Below, piece after piece: positions 48,638 to 55,464 of a DNA stretch of 64,000 nucleotides. The position numbers were made by a program, and so were the translations under genes. The notes below the pieces were generated by a model. That model did no database searches. It was not told the DNA's origin and saw only the letters and a list, made by a program, of their open reading frames with translations. Where the stretch lies: positions 450,941 to 514,940 of the forward strand of contig NW_008705570.1 in NCBI RefSeq assembly GCF_000186865.1, read 5' to 3'. Each line of letters starts with the position of its first letter. Position 1 is the stretch's first letter. This DNA comes from Aureococcus anophagefferens (lineage: Eukaryota > Sar > Pelagophyceae > Pelagomonadales > Pelagomonadaceae).

Positions 48638-49495
48638 CTAGCGGCGCGCGGCGACGAGGACCGCGGCGGCGGCCGCGACGGCGGCGGCGGCGGCGAGCTT
48701 CGGCAGGAGCGGCGTCGGCGGCGGCGGCACGTTGTCCTTGCGGCCGTCGGGGTGGCGCGCGCCCTTGTACGCGCCCGGCGCGCACTTGACGAACTCCTTC
48801 TTCACGTAGGCGACGACGTCGTCGGTCTTCAGCACCTTGCCGCAGGTCGCGTTCATGATCGTCAACGCCTTGTCGTGGTGGGCCGTGGCGGTCGCGACGC
48901 CGTCGCCGACGACGACGACGTCGTAGCCGCGGGAGAGGGCCGCGTAGGCCGTCGCGACGATGCACTCGTCCGTCCAGAGCCCCGCGATGACGACCGTGTC
49001 GACGCCCTCGGCCTTCAGCTTCTCGTCGAGGTAGGACTTCCCGTCGGGGCGGAAGACCCAGAACATGTCCAACATCTTGGAGTGGTAGAACCAGCCGGCC
49101 GCCTTCTCCGCGGTCGTCGGCGCGATCTCCCGCAGCGGCTCGAGGCCCGCCTCGCCCTCGAAGACGTAGACCGCGTTCTCCGGCGCGTCCGCCCGCAGGC
49201 CCCGGGGGCCGTACCAGCGGTCCATGGCGTTCGAAATGCCGTCGTCGAACTGGCGCGACCAGCTCGACCAGACGACGGGCGCGTCCTTCTCGCGGAACGC
49301 GGCGACGAGCGCGGCCAGGTTACCGATGATCGGCGCCGCGTAGGGCCGGTACTCCTCCTGGGCGTCGTCGAGCAGGAGCGCGATGCGCCGCGGCCGCGAG
49401 TTCAGCGTCCAGGTCGCCCAGAAGGTGAGCGGGCAGTCGTTGGGGCCGCCGGGCGTGCTGCTGAAGTTGGGCATGGGCTCCTTGGCGAGCGCCAT
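48638..49495 (-). CDS. isochorismatase-like cysteine hydrolase, tail-anchored
   Basis: ATG at 49495. The triad of the family is present: Asp in IALLLDDAQEEYRP, Lys in FYHSKMLDMFW, Cys in LWTDECIVATAYAALSRGYD. Members hydrolyse isochorismate or amides such as nicotinamide; the insert WYGPRGLRADAPENAVYVFEGEAGLEP is longer than usual. The C-terminus is a hydrophobic Ala/Val helix (LAAAAAVAAAAAVLVAARR), a probable tail anchor. An upstream ATG at 49568 (MAYFQSQVPAKPLAEALA) is in another frame and could be a first exon. Confidence 0.8.
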   Translation of the reverse strand: MALAKEPMPNFSSTPGGPNDCPLTFWATWTLNSRPRRIALLLDDAQEEYRPYAAPIIGNLAALVAAFREKDAPVVWSSWSRQFDDGISNAMDRWYGPRGLRADAPENAVYVFEGEAGLEPLREIAPTTAEKAAGWFYHSKMLDMFWVFRPDGKSYLDEKLKAEGVDTVVIAGLWTDECIVATAYAALSRGYDVVVVGDGVATATAHHDKALTIMNATCGKVLKTDDVVAYVKKEFVKCAPGAYKGARHPDGRKDNVPPPPTPLLPKLAAAAAVAAAAAVLVAARR

Positions 49496-49570
49496 GTCCC
49501 GGTTCAGGCGGGGCCGCGAGCGCCTCCGCGAGCGGCTTCGCGGGGACCTGGCTCTGGAAGTAGGCCATCG

Positions 49571-49618
49571 GGGCAGCGAGTCGAGGCGAAGCGTCGGGGC
49601 AGCGCGTCGAGGCGAAGC
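49571..49618. repeat. 24-bp tandem repeat
   Basis: ggggcagcgagtcgaggcgaag (with a trailing cgtc) is followed by ggggcagcgcgtcgaggcgaag, two near-identical units in the upstream region of the hydrolase gene. Confidence 0.75.
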
Positions 49619-49661
49619 CAGCAATCAATCCTGGACAGCTGGAAGCCTCGGCTCTCCGATA

Positions 49662-49683
49662 GGTGAAGTACAAGGTGTACTTC
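49662..49683. other. hairpin 3' of alpha-galactosidase gene
   Basis: tgaagtac-aaggt-gtacttca forms an 8-bp perfect stem about 10 bases after the minus-strand stop at 49694. It may mark the 3' end of that transcript. Confidence 0.45.
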
Positions 49684-49693
49684 AACATGATGA

Positions 49694-51106
49694 TTACGCA
49701 CCGAGCACGTACTCGCCGACGAAGAACGTGCTCGCGTGGGGCCGCAGCGGGACGTCGACGACGGCGCCGGGCGCGAAGTTGCCGACGACGCGGCCCGTCC
49801 AGACCTCGGTGACGAGCACGCCGCCCGCGGCCTCGTCCGCGCGTCCGACGCGCGCGAGGTCGAGCGTCGCCGTCGTGGCGTTCTCCCCGAGATTGAAGAG
49901 CGCCGCGGCGAACCCGCCCGCGAACCCGTCGTTGAGCGCCGACCCCCAGACGGCGACGCACGGCGCCGCGGGGAAAAAATCCCGCGGGATCGTGCACGCC
50001 GTCGGCCCTCCGACGCACGTGCAGTTGCCCTCGTAGTACCGGACGCCGAAGAGGGTGCCGTTCTCGTGGACGCGCCGCGCCGTGGGGTTCGTGAGGTAGG
50101 CCGCCGTGCGGTCGTCCGCCGGGAGCTCGCCCGCGTGCATGAGCGGCGCTCCGCTGATCGTCCACGCGGCGAAGATCGTCTCGCCGCGGTCGTCCTGCTC
50201 CACGCTGCGGTTCCACCAGTCGGAACGCATGGGCAGCATGTCCGGGTCGGGCCAGGTGCCGTTGGCGCCGTAGAGGCCCGCGGCGGAGAAGTTGCCCTGG
50301 ATGAAGAGCGACTGCTGCAGCGAGCCCCAGCCGTACCAGCCGCCGTGGAAGTCCGTCGTGACGCGGTACATGGACCCCAATTTGCCCTCGGCGACCCATT
50401 TGCCGTCGTCGACGGCGTTGCCGCCGCCGGGCGAGTAGGACAATACCACAGCTTCTTTTCGCTGCTCGACCGCGGCCGTGAAGGCCTCGATCTCCCTCGT
50501 GTAGCACGGCGCGCACATCATGCAGTCGGCCTTGATGAAGTCGGCGCCGTAGGTGCCCACGAGCTGGTCCACGCGGCTCTCGTAGTACGCCATGGCCGCG
50601 GGATGGGACATGTTCACGCCGAGCATCTCTCTCATCCAGAGGCAGCTCCCGTTGGCGCCGCCGCCCGTCGCCTCCTGGTCCACGAGGTCGCCGAGCGCGT
50701 ACTGTTCCATGCCCTTGACCCGCAGGTGGAGAAAGTCCCGGTGCACGCCGCGGACCGTCCACAGGCCGAACTTGAGGCCCAGGCCCTTGACCTCCCGCGA
50801 GAGCCGCGCGAGGTCGTCGTAGCGGTCGGGCGCCGCGACGGGCCGCCCCCACTCGTCGAAGTGCCACGTCACGTTGCCGTCGGCGTCCGTGCTCCGCGCC
50901 CAGCCGCCGTCGAGCACGAAGTGGTCGAAGCCGTGGGGCAGGAGCTGGCTGGCCATGGCCGTGGCGAGGGCGTGGGCCGTGGACTGGTTCAGGGTCTGGC
51001 TGTGGTAGTCGTCGAAGCTGTTGAAGCCCTTGGGCGCCCGGTCGGGCAGCACGACGACGGACGTTGCGGCGCGGAGGAGGGCGAGCAGGACGAACATGGA
51101 GGCCAT
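49694..51106 (-). CDS. GH27-type alpha-galactosidase
   Basis: Lysosomal or secreted glycosidase releasing alpha-galactosyl residues. ATG at 51106; signal peptide FVLLALLRAATSVVV. The family blocks are APKGFNSFDDY (GWxSW position), HGFDHFVLDGGW, LGLKFGLWTVRG, GADFIKADCMMC with the nucleophile Asp, and a later DMLPMRSDWWN / WTISGAPLMHAGEL region that should hold the acid/base Asp. Several N-x-S/T sequons fit secretion. The GW of the first motif is changed to GF-N-SFDD, so specificity may differ from classical alpha-galactosidases. A beta-sandwich C-terminal domain ends the protein. Confidence 0.82.
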   Translation of the reverse strand: MASMFVLLALLRAATSVVVLPDRAPKGFNSFDDYHSQTLNQSTAHALATAMASQLLPHGFDHFVLDGGWARSTDADGNVTWHFDEWGRPVAAPDRYDDLARLSREVKGLGLKFGLWTVRGVHRDFLHLRVKGMEQYALGDLVDQEATGGGANGSCLWMREMLGVNMSHPAAMAYYESRVDQLVGTYGADFIKADCMMCAPCYTREIEAFTAAVEQRKEAVVLSYSPGGGNAVDDGKWVAEGKLGSMYRVTTDFHGGWYGWGSLQQSLFIQGNFSAAGLYGANGTWPDPDMLPMRSDWWNRSVEQDDRGETIFAAWTISGAPLMHAGELPADDRTAAYLTNPTARRVHENGTLFGVRYYEGNCTCVGGPTACTIPRDFFPAAPCVAVWGSALNDGFAGGFAAALFNLGENATTATLDLARVGRADEAAGGVLVTEVWTGRVVGNFAPGAVVDVPLRPHASTFFVGEYVLGA

Positions 51107-51208
51107 GCTTTACGCGCTGGCCTGATGGTTGAACTCGACGTTGAACCATCTCCTGAGTTTCACCTCTGCTCGGTAACTCGGCGCCCTCGGCCTCCTTCGA
51201 CGCGTTCC

Positions 51209-51799
51209 ATGCTCGGCCTTCGCACCATCGCCGCGCGCGGTGCGGCGGCGCGCGTCCCCGCGCTGCTGCGGCAGGGCCTGCCCGGCAGCGCGCTCGCGCA
51301 GCGCAGCTTCTCCGCTGGCGTGAGCGAAGCCGACGTCCTCGCCGTGCAGTCCAAGTGGGCGGCGGCGATCGAGACCATCTCGGCGACGCACAAGGACGGC
51401 GGCGACTTCATCCAGGCGGCGGCCGACGCCGCCGGCGAGCTCTACGCCTACGGCCACGGCGACGTGCTCTTCAAGCCGACCAAGGCCGCCGCGCACCAAT
51501 TCCGGCCGACGCCCGAGGAGGCCATGTCCTACTTCGTCGGCGGCGCGAACGTGGCCGACGGCTACGACGAGGACGGCGGCTTCGCCATCAACGGCGGCAA
51601 GGGCTGGGCCAAGTGCGTCTACGACAACCACAACGTCGTCGTCAAGAACGACGTCGCCATCGCGATGGGCAACTACTACTTCACCTGCGCGACGACGGGC
51701 GAGGAGGCCAAGGTCGAGTACACCTTCGGCTACCAGCGCTGCGACGACGGCGTGGTCCGCATCTTCCTGCACCACTCCTCCGTCCCGTTCGCCGCGTGA
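51209..51799 (+). CDS. iota-type carbonic anhydrase (LCIP63-like)
   Basis: Single copy of the CaMKII-association/SnoaL-like cone fold used by iota carbonic anhydrases, which interconvert CO2 and bicarbonate. Characteristic parts: VLFKPTKAAAHQFRPTPEEAMSYFVGG, DEDGGFAINGGKGWAKCVYDNHNVVV, AMGNYYFTCATTGEEAKVEYTFGYQR and the signature RIFLHHSSVPF near the end. The leader (MLGLRTIAARGAAARV...AQRSFSAG) is Arg/Ala-rich with an RSFS cleavage-like site, as in mitochondrial presequences; plastid import is less likely without a signal peptide. Marine diatoms carry several tandem domains; here there is one. Probably part of a CO2-concentrating or pH system. Confidence 0.78.
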   Translation: MLGLRTIAARGAAARVPALLRQGLPGSALAQRSFSAGVSEADVLAVQSKWAAAIETISATHKDGGDFIQAAADAAGELYAYGHGDVLFKPTKAAAHQFRPTPEEAMSYFVGGANVADGYDEDGGFAINGGKGWAKCVYDNHNVVVKNDVAIAMGNYYFTCATTGEEAKVEYTFGYQRCDDGVVRIFLHHSSVPFAA

Positions 51800-51985
51800 G
51801 CGCGCGACCGCGGCGGCGGCCGGCGCGGCGAGCTCGCCGGCGGTGAGAGCCGTCACCAGACGAGCTAGGCGCGCACGTATGTAAGATAGGCGACTCAGTG
51901 CGCGGCGAAACGCAAAAAAGCGGGTCAAAGATAAAGTTCAACAAGTTCATTGAAGCATCATTGAAGCCGGCGGGATCGATCGGTC

Positions 51986-54610
51986 ATGGCCGCGCCCTCC
52001 GACGATGACGCCTCGCTTTGCTGGAACAACGCCGCATCCGACGACTCCTCCTCCTCCTCGTCGGACGCGCCCGCGGACGCCCTCGACGCTGTCGTCGAGG
52101 AGCTCAAGAGCCGCGGCTACCGCACGTGCCTCGTCGTCGGGCCCGGGTCGTCCGGGAAGACGACGCTCCTGCGGCGCCTGGGCCCCGTCATCGACCCGGG
52201 CGCGCTGCGGTGGGACGGCGGCAAAGCCGTCGTCTCGCAGGTCGCGCCCGGCGAGGCGCCCGCCGCGGCCATCGAGCGCCTCCTCGGGAGCGGCCTGAGC
52301 ACGATCCCGACGTGGACGCAGCCGTTCTCCAGTCTGAGCAACGGCGAGAAGGCGCGCGCCGTCGTCGCGCGGTGCCTGGAGTCGGGCGTCGGCCTCGACG
52401 ACCTCGGGAGCGAGGTCCACTGGCGCGCGGCGACGACCGCGGCCGCGTGCGTGCGCCAGCTAGTGGAGAGACGAAAGTTACGACGCGTGGCGTTCGCGTC
52501 GGCCCTGCCGGACGTCGCGCGCTGGCTCCAGCCCTGCGCGCTCGTGGTCCTGGACGTCGGCGCGGCGCCGCGCGTTCTGTGGAACCCGAGGGAGGGCGAC
52601 GAGCGGCGGACGAACGTGCGCGTGCGCTGCCGCCAGTACGCGCACGAGCAGATGGTCGCCGGCCCCGTGGCCTTCCGGAGCCTCCGGGGCGCGCCAAAGC
52701 AGCTCACGGCGCGCGACGTCGCGGGCGCCGACGGCGGCTGGTGGGCGGGCGGCTTCCGCTCGTGTCGCGTCCGCGCGGCGCGGACGCTCGCCTGCGCGGT
52801 CGAGGCGGACGCGTGCACGGCGGCGGCGGCCGAGGCGCTCGAGGTCGACTTCGACGGCACCTGCAGCAAGCGGTTAAGGCTGCTGCGGCGCGAGGACCTG
52901 ATGCGCGCGGAATTCGGCCTGGGGGTCGTCTGCGGACCGTCCGGGAGCGGCAAGTCGACGCTCCTCGGCGCGACCTTTGGGGGCGTGACGAGCGCGGACG
53001 TCGTCGACGGCCCGACGGTCTTGGACGCGCTGCTCCGCGTCGACCCGCCGCACCTCGCGCGGCGGCGGTTGGCGGCCTGCGGCCTCGAGGGCTTCGAGAA
53101 TAGACGCGTCGGCGAGCTCTCGCGGTCCGCGGCCGCTTTACTCAAAGTCGCGGCGCACGTCGGCGACGACGCGGTGCTCGACGAGGTCTGCACGGGCCTC
53201 GACGCGGGCGCCGCCGTCGCCGTCGCGGCGTCGCTCGGCGCCTTCGTCCGCGAGCGGGGCTTCCGAGGCGTCGTCGTCGCGACGTGCGTCGACGCCGTCG
53301 CGGAGGCGCTCCGGCCCGACTGGGCCTTCCGCACGACGACGGGCGAGCTCCGCGACCGCACGGACGCCGTCGACGACGACGCGGCCGCCATCGCGCGCGT
53401 CGGCGACCGAAGCAAAGCCGCGTGGGCCGCGGCCGTCGCCGCCGCTTTGGATTCCAGCTTCGCGCCGCCGACGGTCGACGTGCGTTTGGAGCCCTGCGCG
53501 AACGAGGTCTGGGACCGCTTCAAGCAGCACCACTACCTCGCGCGGAAGCTCAGCCAGGCCGCGCGGTGCTTCGTCGCGCTCGACGCGGCGGGCGCGGCCG
53601 TCGCCTTCGACAGCCGCGTGTCGAAGCGCGGCGCCTTCGCCTTTTCCCAGAGCCGCTTCGTCGTGTTGCCGGACTTCCAGGGCCTGGGGCTCGCGAACGC
53701 GCTGGCCGACGCCGTCGCGCGGATCCATTTCCGGGTGGGCCTGCTCTACTACAGCCGGACGTCGCACCCGCGGCTCGGCGCGTCGCGGGATCGGTCGCCG
53801 AAGTGGCGCGCCTGCGACTCCAACGGCCAGGCCGTCGAGGCGACGTGCTGCCTGCGCAAGCGCCGGGGCTACTCGCATGTGTTCGTCGGGTGCGCGGCCG
53901 CGGGCGATCTGGCCGCGTTCCGATTGAACGCGAACGCCAAGGACCTCGCGCTCGTGCTGCGGAAGACGGCGAGCGAAAATTATACGGAGCGGGGCGCGCG
54001 CTGCGCGCGCTGCGACGCCGCGCGGCCCCGCGGCGCGAACCACGCGCGCTGCGCCGGCGCCTGCGGCCTGTCCTACTGCGGCGACTGCCTCGCGGCGCGG
54101 GGAGAGGAGGGGGCGCCGGCGCGCTGGAAGTGCTCGGATTGCGCCGCGCGCGACGCCGAGAAGGACACGAAAAAACAGCGGCCCGCGAAGAAGAAGGCCA
54201 AGCCCGACGCCGGCGCGCGGAGCGTCCTGTCGATGCTCTCGTTCAGGCCCCGGGGCGCGAGCCCGCCGCCGCGGAAGCCGCCCGCCGCGCGGCCGAAGCC
54301 GCCGCCGTCGGACGACGCCGTCATCGTCATCGACCACTCGGACGACGACCAGTCGTCGGAGGCGGCGGCCCCGGCCCCGAGGCTCGGGACGCCGCGCGGC
54401 TCCGAGTCGCCGCGCGCCGCGGCCGTCTCGCTGGACAAGAAGCCCCCCCGCGACGAGGTCTTCTCGGACGACGACGACGCCGACGCGTCGTCGTCGAGCT
54501 CGTCGTCGTCGAGCGACGACGACGACAGCGACGACGAGGACTTCAACGACGAGCCGTGGATGAAGGGCGGCACGAAGCGGCCGCGGCGCCTCTCGGCGAA
54601 GCTCGACTAA
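51986..54610 (+). CDS. double ABC-ATPase, GNAT (Mom-like) and PHD-type zinc finger protein
   Basis: One exon, 874 residues. ABC module 1: Walker A GPGSSGKTTLL (about 52-62) and signature SLSNGEKARA (about 116-125); its Walker B is weak. ABC module 2: Walker A GPSGSGKSTLL (about 316-326), degenerate LSRSAAALLK signature, Walker B/Glu in AVLDEVCTGLD. No membrane helices, so not a transporter. A GNAT fold follows (FKQHHYLARKL...FVALDAAGAAVAF, RFVVLPDFQGLGLANAL, TSHPRL, RSPKWR), close to the ABC-linked GNAT/Mom-type proteins of phages and bacteria. Then a Cys-His cluster like a PHD finger (CARCDAARP...CSDC), a basic region and an Asp/Ser tail. It could act on DNA or chromatin; this is inference. 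Confidence 0.75.
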   Translation: MAAPSDDDASLCWNNAASDDSSSSSSDAPADALDAVVEELKSRGYRTCLVVGPGSSGKTTLLRRLGPVIDPGALRWDGGKAVVSQVAPGEAPAAAIERLLGSGLSTIPTWTQPFSSLSNGEKARAVVARCLESGVGLDDLGSEVHWRAATTAAACVRQLVERRKLRRVAFASALPDVARWLQPCALVVLDVGAAPRVLWNPREGDERRTNVRVRCRQYAHEQMVAGPVAFRSLRGAPKQLTARDVAGADGGWWAGGFRSCRVRAARTLACAVEADACTAAAAEALEVDFDGTCSKRLRLLRREDLMRAEFGLGVVCGPSGSGKSTLLGATFGGVTSADVVDGPTVLDALLRVDPPHLARRRLAACGLEGFENRRVGELSRSAAALLKVAAHVGDDAVLDEVCTGLDAGAAVAVAASLGAFVRERGFRGVVVATCVDAVAEALRPDWAFRTTTGELRDRTDAVDDDAAAIARVGDRSKAAWAAAVAAALDSSFAPPTVDVRLEPCANEVWDRFKQHHYLARKLSQAARCFVALDAAGAAVAFDSRVSKRGAFAFSQSRFVVLPDFQGLGLANALADAVARIHFRVGLLYYSRTSHPRLGASRDRSPKWRACDSNGQAVEATCCLRKRRGYSHVFVGCAAAGDLAAFRLNANAKDLALVLRKTASENYTERGARCARCDAARPRGANHARCAGACGLSYCGDCLAARGEEGAPARWKCSDCAARDAEKDTKKQRPAKKKAKPDAGARSVLSMLSFRPRGASPPPRKPPAARPKPPPSDDAVIVIDHSDDDQSSEAAAPAPRLGTPRGSESPRAAAVSLDKKPPRDEVFSDDDDADASSSSSSSSSDDDDSDDEDFNDEPWMKGGTKRPRRLSAKLD

Positions 54611-54615
54611 GCGAA

Positions 54616-55323
54616 TTAGAAGAAGTCCAGGTGGACCGGCAGGTCGAAGCGGAGCGCGATGGACAGCGTCGGCGTTTCCGACTCGACGTCGTGGAGCCAG
54701 CGCCGCGGCAGGTAGAGCGCGTCGCCCGGCCGCAGCTCGCCGGTGACGACGGCGTCGGAGCCGCGGAACAGGGCGTCGTGCGCGCCGCTCGTCGTACCGA
54801 AGCGCGCGAGCGCGGAGTAAGAAGACGGCGGCGCGAGCGCGAAGCGCTTGACGCCGTCGACGTGGACGAGCAGGCCGTCCTCCGCGTCGGAATGCATGGG
54901 CGTGCGCAGCCGCGCGGACGTGGCGAAGGCCACGGTCCTCCGGACGCCGACGCCCTCGTCCTCGAGGCCGCCGAGGACCGCGAGGCCCGCGACGTCCGGC
55001 GCGTCGGTCCGAAGCTGGCCCGCCGTAGCGCCGGCGTAGAGCCGCCGCGCCGTCGTCGGCGGGCCCAGCGAGTTGCGCTCGTTGGACACCGTCGTCTCGC
55101 CGGCGAAGGGCACGAGCGGCGGGCCGCGCGCGTCCAGCATGGCATTTTTCCACGCCTCGACGGTGCGTCGAGGCACGCAGCCGCGCAGGACGAGCGGCGC
55201 GCGGTCCTCGAGGATCGCCGCGCGCAGGGATGCTGCGTGCGACGATGCTTGCGCGTGGTGGCTGCTGGTTGTGGCTGCCTGGCGGTCATCGAGCGTCTCG
55301 AGGCGGCCCAAAAGGGCTGCCAT
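54616..55323 (-). CDS. JmjC/cupin-8-like 2OG oxygenase
   Basis: ATG at 55323. Cupin fold with APLVLRGCVPRRTVEAW (family N-terminal block), RTPMHSDAEDGLLVHVDGVKRFALAPP (His-x-Asp metal site), and GDALYLPRRWLHDVESETPTLSIALRF with the distal His. This is the layout of JmjC-domain protein hydroxylases (JMJD5/7-like). Size (235 residues) is at the short end. Its stop is 5 bases from the convergent ABC/GNAT gene. Substrate unknown; hydroxylation of a translation or chromatin factor is typical. Confidence 0.8.
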   Translation of the reverse strand: MAALLGRLETLDDRQAATTSSHHAQASSHAASLRAAILEDRAPLVLRGCVPRRTVEAWKNAMLDARGPPLVPFAGETTVSNERNSLGPPTTARRLYAGATAGQLRTDAPDVAGLAVLGGLEDEGVGVRRTVAFATSARLRTPMHSDAEDGLLVHVDGVKRFALAPPSSYSALARFGTTSGAHDALFRGSDAVVTGELRPGDALYLPRRWLHDVESETPTLSIALRFDLPVHLDFF

Positions 55324-55348
55324 CGCACCGTGTTGTAGTGCAACTCCC

Positions 55349-55397
55349 ACCTTGAGCTGCTGAGCTGAGCTGAGCTAAGCTGAGCTGAGCTGAGCAG
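55349..55397. repeat. (GAGCT)n microsatellite
   Basis: Nearly perfect gagctgagct repeats, interrupted once by taagct, in the divergent promoter between the cupin gene (minus) and the TMEM65-cNMP gene (plus). Confidence 0.9.
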
Positions 55398-55464
55398 ATC
55401 TTGTGCGCTCGAGCTCGAAGTGGGCCGCGCTCTCGCACTGCTTCGCAGCCGCGCCGCGCAGCCA

